8,217 nucleotides of DNA from DASUFI01 sp036274635. Its GTDB lineage: Bacteria > Planctomycetota > B15-G4. Position numbers and translations under genes: made by a program. The first letter of the stretch is position 1. Every line of letters starts with the position of its first letter. Below are positions 1-5,976 of the stretch, in pieces. Under the pieces are notes generated by a model, which had not been told where the DNA came from, did not search any database, and saw nothing but the letters and a program-made list of their open reading frames with translations. The stretch lies in contig DASUFI010000214.1 of NCBI GenBank assembly GCA_036274635.1, positions 1 to 8,217 on the forward strand, in the 5' to 3' direction.

Positions 1-545
1 AGGTCCTGGCCGACCCCGACACGCTCCTGCCCGAGCCGCTGGCGACGCTGGACGCGACCCGCACGCTGGTGCGCGAGGGCTTCCACGTCCTGGCCTACAC
101 CAACGACGACCCGGTCCTCGCGCGCCGCCTCGAGGAGGCCGGCGCCACCGCCGTGATGCCGCTCGGCGCGCCCATCGGCAGCGGCCTGGGGATCCTCAAC
201 CCGCGCAACATCGCGCGCATCAAGCTGGCGGCGCGCGTGCCCATCATCGTGGACGCGGGCGTCGGCACCGCCAGCGACGTGGCCGTCGCGATGGAGCTGG
301 GCGTCGACGGCGTCCTGCTCAACACCGGCATCGCCCTCGCCGACGACCCCGTGCTCATGGCTGGCGCGATGAAGCACGCCTGGATCGCCGGGCGCGCGGC
401 CTTCCTCGCCGGCCGCATGCCGCGGCGCGAGCAGGCCAGCCCGAGCTCGCCGCGGGCTGGGACCATCGCGCCGTCGGCCGCGGCGCCGCCCGCGCCCCAG
501 CCTGCACCGTCGCCCGCCCCGCGTCGCACGTCCAGCGCTCCGTGA
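1..545 (+). CDS. thiG: Thiazole synthase ThiG, C-terminal part (5' end outside window)
   Basis: ThiG condenses 1-deoxy-D-xylulose 5-phosphate, dehydroglycine and ThiS-thiocarboxylate sulfur into the thiazole phosphate of thiamine, in the cytoplasm. The reading frame is open from base 3 to the TGA at 543-545 and no start lies inside the window; a GTG at 69 falls within the conserved fold and is not the start. Seen family hallmarks are a YTNDDPVLARRLEEAG segment, the phosphate-binding MPLGAPIGSGLGI loop followed by NP, the strand IIVDAGVGT and the final GVLLNTGIA phosphate site, then the usual AGRxAFLAGRMPRR end. The Schiff-base lysine lies upstream, outside the window. ThiG normally ends near the ASxSSPxxG motif; here about 27 more residues follow, almost all Pro, Ala, Ser and Arg. 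The stop overlaps the next gene's GTG start by four bases. Identification is firm; the function of the tail is unknown. Confidence 0.95.
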   Translation, partial: VLADPDTLLPEPLATLDATRTLVREGFHVLAYTNDDPVLARRLEEAGATAVMPLGAPIGSGLGILNPRNIARIKLAARVPIIVDAGVGTASDVAVAMELGVDGVLLNTGIALADDPVLMAGAMKHAWIAGRAAFLAGRMPRREQASPSSPRAGTIAPSAAAPPAPQPAPSPAPRRTSSAP

Positions 546-1654
546 GCGCTGCGCCATCCGGCGGCCGCGCCGCCGCCGCCCGCAGCCTGTCGCGCGCCGC
601 GCTCGAGGCCAACCTCGCCTCGCGCTCGCTCGAGGCGCTGGGCTTCGCCGGCCTCACCGAGCTGTGCCTGCGCAGCGCCGCCGCGCACGCGCCCGACCCG
701 CTCTTCGGCCGGGACCCGCGCGGGCTGCCCATCGCCTACTCCGAGCCGCGCGCGCGCCGTCCCATCGGCCGCACCGATGGCTGCGCCGTGTGCGACGCCG
801 AGACCTGCCCCGCCGCCGACCTCGCCGACCTGCCCGGCGGCGACGTCGCGTGGCTCACCCCGAACCTCTATCCCATCCTCTACCCATTCCCGTCCGCGCC
901 GCGCGGCGGCGCGCCGCCGTTGCACGGGCTGCACCTCGTGCACTGGTCCTCGCTGCGCCACGACGGCGGGCTCACCGGCGCCGACGCCGCCACCGCCGCC
1001 ACGATCGTCGCGCAGTGGTCGCGCTCCGAGGAGTTCCTGCTGCACCACGCCGACGCGCGCTTTCCCGCGGCCGGCGAAGGCGCCGACGGCCGCCCGCACC
1101 GGGGCTTCTGCGGCCTGGTGAAGAACCGCGGCCGGCGCGTGGGCGGCTCGGTGGAGCACGACCACCAGCAGGTGCTGCTCTCCAACGTCCCCTTCGCCGA
1201 GCCGCCAGCCACCGTGGGCCTCGGCGAGCTGCTGCTGCGCGACGCGACGCCGGAGCGCACGGTCGACCGCGTCGGCGACCTCGCACTCACGCTGGTGCCG
1301 TCCTTCATGCGGCGGCCGCTGCACGCCTTCATCGTGCCGCTGGCGCCGGGCGTCACGCCGGGCGGCCCGCCGCGCGCGCAGCGGGCCGGCTGGCTGCACC
1401 ACCTGCCGGAGCCGGCGCGCGACGCCTTCGCGCTGGCGCTGGCGCGGCTGGCGCGGGCGGTGAGCACGGAGATGGAGCGGCGCGGCGGGGAGCCGGCGTG
1501 GAACATGATCCTGCACACGGGACCGGGCTGCGCGCCGCTGCTCGAGCTGCGGCCATTCACGCAGCCGCTGGGCGGGTTCGAGCAGCTCGGGCTTTATCTG
1601 TGCGAGGAGAAGCCGGAGACGAGCGCGGGGCGGCTGCGGGAGGGGCTGGGCTAG
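542..1654 (+). CDS. GalT-like HIT-superfamily nucleotidyltransferase
   Basis: This 370-residue protein resembles the galactose-1-phosphate uridylyltransferase (GalT) branch of the HIT superfamily, which transfers nucleoside monophosphates through a histidine-bound intermediate. Seen: a CxxC pair at residues 81-84, where GalT-type enzymes hold zinc; a FCGLVKNRG strand at 189-197 equivalent to GalT's ENKG segment; the active-site HxHxQ motif as HDHQQ at 206-210, with H208 the expected nucleophile; and a C-terminal GFEQLGLYL region like the end of bacterial GalT proteins. The first 30 residues are Ala/Arg-rich and low in complexity. GTG at 542 is chosen because it overlaps the thiG stop as GTGA, implying translational coupling; no Shine-Dalgarno sequence is visible. 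The substrate could be a hexose 1-phosphate or a dinucleoside polyphosphate (Ap4A-phosphorylase-like) and cannot be settled here. No other Leloir-pathway gene is present. Confidence 0.75.
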   Translation: MSAAPSGGRAAAARSLSRAALEANLASRSLEALGFAGLTELCLRSAAAHAPDPLFGRDPRGLPIAYSEPRARRPIGRTDGCAVCDAETCPAADLADLPGGDVAWLTPNLYPILYPFPSAPRGGAPPLHGLHLVHWSSLRHDGGLTGADAATAATIVAQWSRSEEFLLHHADARFPAAGEGADGRPHRGFCGLVKNRGRRVGGSVEHDHQQVLLSNVPFAEPPATVGLGELLLRDATPERTVDRVGDLALTLVPSFMRRPLHAFIVPLAPGVTPGGPPRAQRAGWLHHLPEPARDAFALALARLARAVSTEMERRGGEPAWNMILHTGPGCAPLLELRPFTQPLGGFEQLGLYLCEEKPETSAGRLREGLG

Positions 1655-1902
1655 GCGACGACGCTCAGCGACTTCGGCGCGTCGGGATCCACGACGTGCA
1701 CGAAGTAGCGCGAGTGCGTGGCCTTCAGCGTCGCGATCGAGTCCGAACCCAGCAGCACGATCTCGATCTCCGGCTGTAGCCGGTACTTGAGTTCGAGGTC
1801 GTTGCGCAGGGTGTTGGCGGATGGCCAGTCGCCCTCGGCAAACTGGCGGAAGAGCAGCAGACTCGTGCTCGGGCGATCGTAGACGACGACGAAGTGCTTC
1901 AT
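1651..1902 (-). CDS. Small protein of unknown function, partner of the RelA/SpoT-domain gene
   Basis: This 83-residue protein starts at ATG 1902 and stops at TAG 1651-1653. I do not recognise a named family. The N-terminus MKHFVVVYDR reads as a beta strand. It is followed by a helical stretch to about residue 40, a second strand IEIVLLGSDS at 46-55, a short helix and a KATHSRYF segment at 60-67. That pattern suggests a small alpha/beta cytoplasmic fold with no signal peptide or membrane segment. It begins 10 bases after the stop of the synthetase-domain gene on the same strand, so the two are almost certainly cotranscribed. The longer open frame continuing upstream of 1902 is only a shadow of the synthetase gene. 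The start lacks a Shine-Dalgarno sequence and has the same GCCCGCCATG context as the upstream gene's start. By position it could be an antitoxin, regulator or accessory subunit of the synthetase; this is inference only. Confidence 0.72.
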   Translation of the reverse strand: MKHFVVVYDRPSTSLLLFRQFAEGDWPSANTLRNDLELKYRLQPEIEIVLLGSDSIATLKATHSRYFVHVVDPDAPKSLSVVA

Positions 1903-1912
1903 GGCGGGCGAC

Positions 1913-2644
1913 TCACCGACGGAAGTGCTCGAAGGCCAGCAACAGTGTATCCAGGCGCACAGCGAGTCGCTCTGGCTCGAGCAGCCGCTTGACCGGGTCG
2001 GTACCCGCAGACTCCTCCGCCTGCGCCACGTCCTGCTGAAGCGCGATGAGCAGCGAGGTCCAGTCTTGCCGTGAGCGCGGCTGCAATCCGGGCAAGGACA
2101 TGCGCTCCTCGCGCCCCGCGTCCTCGGGCTCGCCGCCGTACCGGATCGCGCGGCCCCAGCAGTCTCCCAGGTGCTCCATCGCTTGGGCCCAGCGATCCTG
2201 CCATTGGGTGCGGATCTGGATCTCGACGGCCAGCCCGTCGATCCGGGCCACGAGATGGACGGCGCGATAGCCGTGCGAGGGCTCGCGCCGGCGATCACGG
2301 ACGCGATGGTCCGGAAAAAGCTCGCCGATGCGTCGCACGAGATCGTCCTGCTCGCTCAGCGTCATCTCGCGCACGATGCGCGCACCCACCACGTCCTGGA
2401 CCCGGCTGAGCCGCATGTCCCGCTCGCGTCGCAACTTGTCCACCAGCGTTTCACGGTTCTTCTCGCGCACGGTGGGCTGCAGGCCGAGGCGCTCTCGCAG
2501 CTGCGCCTGGACGTGCTGCAGCGACGCCAGGAAATGTGGACGGACCATCCCCCACAGGTGCAGGTCCTCCTCGGACGGCACGGGCGCGTCGCGCAGCCGG
2601 TCGCCGAGGCGGTCGAGTTCCTTCTTGCTCATGGGGAGTCCCAT
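1913..2644 (-). CDS. RelA/SpoT-type (p)ppGpp synthetase-domain protein (small alarmone synthetase-like)
   Basis: The protein has 243 residues, the size of single-domain small alarmone synthetases, which transfer pyrophosphate from ATP to GDP or GTP. Seen motifs in order: R60-x-K62-x3-T66-x3-K70, matching the ATP-binding RxK...S...K pattern with Thr in the Ser position; the QDVVGARIV strand at 83-91 with Mg-binding D84; DRRREPSHGYRAVH at 117-130, matching the G-loop (GYR at 125-127); and EIQIRT at 141-146 with catalytic E141, followed by W152 and EH at 157-158. No HD hydrolase domain and no TGS or ACT regulatory domain are present, so it looks synthesis-only. A helical tail of about 60 residues follows. 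ATG 2644 and ATG 2632 are both possible; neither has a clear Shine-Dalgarno sequence, and 2644 shares its GCCCGCCATG context with the downstream gene. Toxic members of this superfamily (toxSAS) make (pp)pApp or pyrophosphorylate tRNA, so the product cannot be assigned from sequence. Confidence 0.88.
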   Translation of the reverse strand: MGLPMSKKELDRLGDRLRDAPVPSEEDLHLWGMVRPHFLASLQHVQAQLRERLGLQPTVREKNRETLVDKLRRERDMRLSRVQDVVGARIVREMTLSEQDDLVRRIGELFPDHRVRDRRREPSHGYRAVHLVARIDGLAVEIQIRTQWQDRWAQAMEHLGDCWGRAIRYGGEPEDAGREERMSLPGLQPRSRQDWTSLLIALQQDVAQAEESAGTDPVKRLLEPERLAVRLDTLLLAFEHFRR

Positions 2645-2810
2645 GGCGGGCCAGTCGGCTGCCGGGGCCGTACGTTACGGGGCCGGCACGCTTCGTCCCA
2701 GCGGAACCCTGCGCCCAGGCCCCGGCCCATGTCCGCCTGGTAGGCCAGACGACGCATGATGTCCGGGCCGCACCGGTGACCGCCGGCGCCGGTTTCCGCC
2801 CGGAACTCCC
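2645..2810. other. Divergent intergenic region
   Basis: These 166 bases separate the minus-strand synthetase unit from the plus-strand HEAT/propeller gene and must hold both promoters unless transcription starts elsewhere. I see no convincing -35/-10 pair on either strand. Besides the palindrome at 2661-2687, there are the short perfect palindromes CACCGGTG (2771-2778) and CCGGCGCCGG (2783-2792) just ahead of the plus-strand gene. A weak CGGAA lies about seven bases before the ATG at 2811. Confidence 0.5.
2661..2687. promoter_or_regulatory. Imperfect palindrome upstream of the synthetase-domain gene
   Basis: The arms GCCGGGGCCGTA (2661-2672) and TACGGGGCCGGC (2676-2687) form an inverted repeat with 10 of 12 positions matching around a three-base CGT centre. 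The inner CCGTA/TACGG part is perfect. It lies 16 bases before the ATG at 2644 of the minus-strand unit, in a 166-base divergent intergenic region. Size and position fit an operator or a 5'-leader hairpin that could autoregulate the two-gene unit. In sequence this rich in G+C, chance inverted repeats are common, so the role is only a suggestion. Confidence 0.35.
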
Positions 2811-4451
2811 ATGCGCAACCACTTCATCATGGCCATGGCACTCGCGATGGTCCTCGCCGCGCCAGCGGGTGCGCAGACTCTGGACCAGGTCCGCCAAGCC
2901 GTTGCCGACTACTTTGCCGAAGGTGCGGCGGCGCAGGAGTCGCACGATGACCTGAAGGGTTGGGGCAACGCAGCGCTCCCGTTCCTGCGCGACATCGCGG
3001 GCAAGCCGGACGAAGCCGGAGCCTTCAACCGTTCGGCGCCGGTTCGCCCCGGCGACTGGGCGATCCTCTGCTCGATCGAGAAGATCGACACGCCGGAGGC
3101 CATCGAGCTCCTCATCGAGATCCTCGACGGAAAGACCGCTGTCTCACGGAGCGAGGTGCTCTGCAGTCTACTGGCCGCGACGTATTCGCATACGGCGCTG
3201 TTGCGCGAGAACGTGCGTTTCGAGCAGCTCGTGTTCAAGGTCGCCCACGACGACTCAGGCACTTGGTCCAGCGGCAGCCGCGCCGTCGCGGCGAGCATCA
3301 TGGGGCGCATGGGCTGGGAGGACGGCGGACCGCTGCTGGAACTCATGCTGCACGACGACGACCTGAGTGTGCGAAAAAATGCCGCGGAGGCCTTGAGCAC
3401 GCTGATCGGTCGCCACGTCGACGTGCGCAAGCCAGAGCTGTCGTTTCCGCACGCGACCGAGAGCGCGGATCTGAGCCTGCTCGCGGAGCTCCCGAACAGC
3501 GATATCTGTGGACGAATCGACACGTGGTTCGACGGGAAAGCCGCAGTCATCCTGAGTCAGGGCCGCCAGCTCACGGCGCTTGCGCCGCCCGGCACTCCGG
3601 CCCGCAACGCTGGCTTCGCAATGAGCATTGATGACATCCTGTCGCTGCCCCGCAAGGACGGCGGCATGCGCTGGATACTGCTCGCGCCCGCCGATCGACC
3701 ACTCATGCTCCAAGATGACTTGGCAATCTGCGTCGACTGGGAGCTGAGCGAGGTCTGGCGTTACGTGCCGCGTGATCAGGGCATCGAGAGCCAGTGCAGG
3801 CTGTACGACGCCACCGGCTGCACGGGAGTGGCCTTCGGGACTGCTGGCGACGAGGGTGTCGTGGCCTTCGATACGGAGGGACGCGAGCTCTTTCGGGTGC
3901 CTCATGCCCGCGTCTTCAACGAACTCGCATCGAATCCGCGCGTGCCGGACCGGTGGCTGCACTGCAGTGGCCAACTCCTGGTGTTCGACAACGGCGGCCA
4001 CCTCGTGCGCGGCCCGGCGACCGTGGGCCAGCCCTCGGGCGGCTTCCTACGTGCCACTCACGCTGTTCTGGCTCAGGGTCGCGACGGGCCCAAGATCCTC
4101 GCCGCCGGCAGTGATATCCGTTCCAATCCCACCATCGTGTGCTGCGGCCTGGACGACCTGCACGAAGCCTGGCGAGCCTGCGTGCCTGACGCGATCACCG
4201 GACTGGCGATGTTGGAGCCGCCCACCGGCGAACAACGCGTCGTGGCGACGACCGAGGGCGACCAGCTGCTGGTCTTCGACCTCGACGGCGGTCTGCATCA
4301 GCAACTCCTGCTGCCGCCTGACGCCCGCGACCCCGCAATTCGCCGCTATGGCTTCCCCGTCAACCCGATGTCGGCCGGCGCGTTGCCCGGCGGGAGCTAC
4401 GGCCTCTCGATCGGCGTCCGCGCGAACACGGTCGTGTACGGGATGCAGTAG
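2811..4451 (+). CDS. Exported HEAT-repeat and beta-propeller-like protein, function unknown
   Basis: This 546-residue protein has a Sec signal peptide: a short basic start, a hydrophobic stretch over residues 5-19 and a likely cleavage after AGA at 21, giving mature QTLDQ. Residues 22-205 are helical with HEAT-like units, the clearest at about 157-200 (AVAASIMGRMG, PLLELMLHDDD, SVRKNAAEALSTLI). From about 240 to the end the pattern changes to short beta strands with blade-like repeats such as GVVAFDTEGREL (349-360), QLLVFDNGGHLV (388-399) and QLLVFDLDGGL (485-495), as in WD40/PQQ-like propellers. It should therefore be a periplasmic or cell-surface binding protein without an obvious catalytic site. 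It stands alone, divergent from the synthetase unit and convergent with the operon downstream. Its G+C is lower than in the flanking blocks. ATG 2811 gives the best signal peptide; ATG 2829 is an alternative. I do not recognise a named family. Confidence 0.85.
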   Translation: MRNHFIMAMALAMVLAAPAGAQTLDQVRQAVADYFAEGAAAQESHDDLKGWGNAALPFLRDIAGKPDEAGAFNRSAPVRPGDWAILCSIEKIDTPEAIELLIEILDGKTAVSRSEVLCSLLAATYSHTALLRENVRFEQLVFKVAHDDSGTWSSGSRAVAASIMGRMGWEDGGPLLELMLHDDDLSVRKNAAEALSTLIGRHVDVRKPELSFPHATESADLSLLAELPNSDICGRIDTWFDGKAAVILSQGRQLTALAPPGTPARNAGFAMSIDDILSLPRKDGGMRWILLAPADRPLMLQDDLAICVDWELSEVWRYVPRDQGIESQCRLYDATGCTGVAFGTAGDEGVVAFDTEGRELFRVPHARVFNELASNPRVPDRWLHCSGQLLVFDNGGHLVRGPATVGQPSGGFLRATHAVLAQGRDGPKILAAGSDIRSNPTIVCCGLDDLHEAWRACVPDAITGLAMLEPPTGEQRVVATTEGDQLLVFDLDGGLHQQLLLPPDARDPAIRRYGFPVNPMSAGALPGGSYGLSIGVRANTVVYGMQ

Positions 4452-4474
4452 GCCTCACTGGACTGGCCAGGCCG

Positions 4475-4490
4475 CTCGCTGAACAGCGAG
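4475..4490. terminator. Hairpin between convergent genes, possible bidirectional terminator
   Basis: CTCGCT (4475-4480) and AGCGAG (4485-4490) form a perfect six-base stem with a GAAC loop, 23 bases after the stop of the HEAT/propeller gene and 59 bases before the end of the minus-strand operon. The position suits transcription termination in either direction. No T-run follows on either strand, so a classical intrinsic terminator is not supported. The rest of the 98-base gap shows nothing else I can support. Confidence 0.35.
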
Positions 4491-4549
4491 TCACCCGAGC
4501 GCGACGCCTCGGCGCAGGCCAAGGTCGGTCGGCAAGCGCCCCCCGCCCC

Positions 4550-5593
4550 TCACCGCTGCAGCATCGGCAGATACCCCAGCGGCACCTGCAGCGTGAGCGA
4601 CACGATCGCCGTCCCGAACACCGAGCCGTGCTCGCCGCCGTCGAAGCGGCCGTCGTCGCGCTGGCGCTCTTCGCACGAGACCACGAAGGCGGGCCACCAG
4701 CGCTCGAAGGCCTTCTGGTCGCGGTTCTGCCAGTAGGCCTGCGCGGCGTAGAGGGCGCCGTAGTCCACGAAGGCCTCGTTCCAGCTGGAGGTGCCGGTGA
4801 AGGGGTCGGAGCGCTGCAGCGCCTCGAAGCCGCGGTCCAGCGCCTCGCCCGAGTACTGGCCGAGGCCGTTCAGGGTGGCCAGGGCGGCGGCGGTGAGGGC
4901 CCAGCTGGTCTTGGTGTCGTTGAGCGCGTAGCGGAAGCGGCCGTCCTTGTCCTGGCTGCGCTCCACGTAGCCGAGGGCGCGGTCGATCACGCCCTTGTTC
5001 ACGGCGAAGCCGATGTCGCGCGCGGCGCGCAGGGCCTGGATCATGCAGACGGTGATGGAGCCCTCGTGCTCGGCCACGCGGCGCGGCTCGTACCACCAGC
5101 CGCTGGTCTCGCCCTGGCTGTCCTCGATGAGGCGCACGCCGCGCTCGATGGCGGCGCGCAGCAGGTCGCGCTTGCCGCGGTCGCCCGCGTCCATGCCGTA
5201 GACCTGCGTGAGGGCCAGCACCGCGTAGCCCTGGCCGTGCATCTCGGACTTGTCGCCGTCGGTGGTGAAGTAGCCGTCCTCGCCGCAGTGAGCCACGAGC
5301 CAGTCCACGGCGCGCTGCACGGCCAGGCGGTGGCTGCCGCGGTCGGGCAGGTGGCCCGAGGCCATGAAGGACATGATCGCGAGGCTGGTCACCGCCACCG
5401 GCGCCGAGGTGCTGGCATCGTTGCGCACGATGGAGAAGCTGCCGTCGGCGTTCTGGTGGTCGATCAGGAAGGCGTGCGCCTTGTCCACCATGCGCTCGAC
5501 GCGCGGCGTGAGCAGCCGGTCCGGGGACGCCTGCTTGTCGTCCCCGCCGCCGGGCAGGACCAGGAGCGAGGCCAGCAGCAGCGGCGCGATCAT
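4550..5593 (-). CDS. Exported prenyltransferase/squalene-oxidase-repeat (alpha/alpha toroid) protein
   Basis: This 347-residue protein has a short hydrophobic N-terminus (residues 2-15) that looks like a signal peptide or lipid-free anchor. An alpha/alpha-barrel with QW-like repeats follows: HQNADGSF at 46-53, GEDGYF at 104-109, SGWWY around 164-168, SQDKDGRF at 213-220 and QRDDGRFDG at 311-319. An MHGQGYAVLAL segment at 118-128 and the ending VFGTAI...LPMLQR resemble a family of toroid proteins I know from planctomycete genomes, encoded with MoxR, DUF58, VWA and coiled-coil genes. The DxDD catalytic motif of squalene-hopene cyclases is absent, so it is probably not a terpene cyclase; a structural or binding role outside the cytoplasm is more likely. 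ATG 5593 overlaps the upstream frame's TGA as ATGA, which fixes the start. It is the last gene of the operon seen here. An open frame running upstream of 5593 is out of frame with the neighbours and is an artefact of GC-rich sequence. Confidence 0.87.
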   Translation of the reverse strand: MIAPLLLASLLVLPGGGDDKQASPDRLLTPRVERMVDKAHAFLIDHQNADGSFSIVRNDASTSAPVAVTSLAIMSFMASGHLPDRGSHRLAVQRAVDWLVAHCGEDGYFTTDGDKSEMHGQGYAVLALTQVYGMDAGDRGKRDLLRAAIERGVRLIEDSQGETSGWWYEPRRVAEHEGSITVCMIQALRAARDIGFAVNKGVIDRALGYVERSQDKDGRFRYALNDTKTSWALTAAALATLNGLGQYSGEALDRGFEALQRSDPFTGTSSWNEAFVDYGALYAAQAYWQNRDQKAFERWWPAFVVSCEERQRDDGRFDGGEHGSVFGTAIVSLTLQVPLGYLPMLQR

Positions 5594-5680
5594 GGGCCCG
5601 CCCGGCGCTCGTCGAGGCGGTTCATCTGGCGTACGTAGGCCGCCAGCCAGTCGCGGTAGCGCTCGGGGATGGCCTGCAGG

Positions 5681-5758
5681 TGCAGGTTCATGAGGCGCTC
5701 CTGCAGCTTGGGCGGGAGCACGCCCCAGCGCGCGTCCGTGTCGCGGCGCAGGAAGTCC
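5681..5758 (-). repeat. Near-identical C-terminal module copy, paralogue 2
   Basis: These 78 bases match 6313-6390 at 75 of 78 positions by eye and encode the RRDTDARWGVLPPKLQERLM region in both paralogues. The match is much closer than in the N-terminal halves, pointing to strong constraint, recent duplication or gene conversion. Codons are in frame in both copies. Confidence 0.85.
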
Positions 5759-5946
5759 GCGACACTCTGCGGCGGCGGCTGCTGCGCGTCGGCCAGGCGG
5801 GGCTTGTCGGCGCCGGGGGGCCTGGAGTCGGCCGGCGTGGGCGCGGGCTTCTCGGTCCCGGCGGGCTGCGGCGGCGCGACGGCCGCGTCGGCCTTGCGTC
5901 CGTCCGCCTCGCGCGGGGCCGCGCGGCCGCCCGATCCACGCTGAGC

Positions 5947-5963
5947 GCTGCTCGCCGAGCAGC
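5947..5963 (-). other. Perfect hairpin just downstream of the in-frame TGA
   Basis: On the minus strand GCTGCTC, loop GGC, GAGCAGC forms a perfect seven-base stem beginning 13 bases after the TGA of paralogue 2, with the loop 20 bases from the TGA. Such a hairpin could slow ribosomes, act as a weak terminator, or be a chance product of high G+C. It also meets the loose bacterial SECIS description (short stem-loop, G in the loop, loop roughly 16-37 bases after UGA). There is no T-run after it. No function is established. Confidence 0.4.
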
Positions 5964-5976
5964 CGGGGCCACCGGT

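Larger units (their letters stand above)
5590..5976 (-). pseudogene. C-terminal part of paralogue 2, separated by an in-frame TGA
   Basis: After the TGA at 5977-5979 the same frame stays open for 128 codons to the TGA at 5590-5592. It encodes a Gly/Ala/Pro-rich linker and then the module DFLRRDTDARWGVLPPKLQE, followed by RYRDWLAAYVRQMNRLDERR, nearly the same as the end of paralogue 1 (6225-6896). No ATG, GTG or TTG occurs in frame before the ATG inside the conserved module (LMNL), so this part cannot easily be an independent gene. Its end overlaps the toroid gene's ATG as ATGA, exactly like the other junctions of the operon, so the ancestral gene evidently ran from 6228 to 5590 (about 212 residues, against 223 for paralogue 1). 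It is labelled pseudogene provisionally; readthrough of the TGA or a sequencing error would restore one full-length protein. Confidence 0.6.

Noticed and set aside
95..1516. Long minus-strand open frame (473 residues) across thiG and the GalT-like gene
   Set aside because: It lies antisense to two well-supported genes, its translation is Arg/Ala/Gly-rich with no family motif, and long antisense frames are expected at about 75-80% G+C.
664..1779. Plus-strand 371-residue open frame in another phase of the GalT-like gene
   Set aside because: The translation is mostly Arg, Ala and Pro; the other phase carries the CxxC and HxHxQ motifs.
1903..2298. Upstream extension of the 83-residue gene's frame, giving 215 residues
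   Set aside because: The added part is a phase-shifted reading of the synthetase gene; the folded-looking sequence begins at ATG 1902.
1913..2644. Full-length RelA/SpoT bifunctional enzyme
   Set aside because: Only the synthetase domain is present in 243 residues; there is no HD, TGS or ACT domain.
4550..5593. Functional squalene-hopene or terpene cyclase
   Set aside because: The QW-like repeats are present but the catalytic DxDD motif is not, the protein is about half the usual length, and it appears exported.
4628..5638. Plus-strand 336-residue open frame opposite the toroid gene
   Set aside because: Val/Ala/Gly/His-rich antisense shadow of a clearly coding minus-strand gene.
5688..5972. 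GTG-started 94-residue frame just after the in-frame TGA, as a possible separate gene
   Set aside because: It is out of phase with the conserved WGVLPP module and is Arg/Pro/Ser-rich without homologous features.
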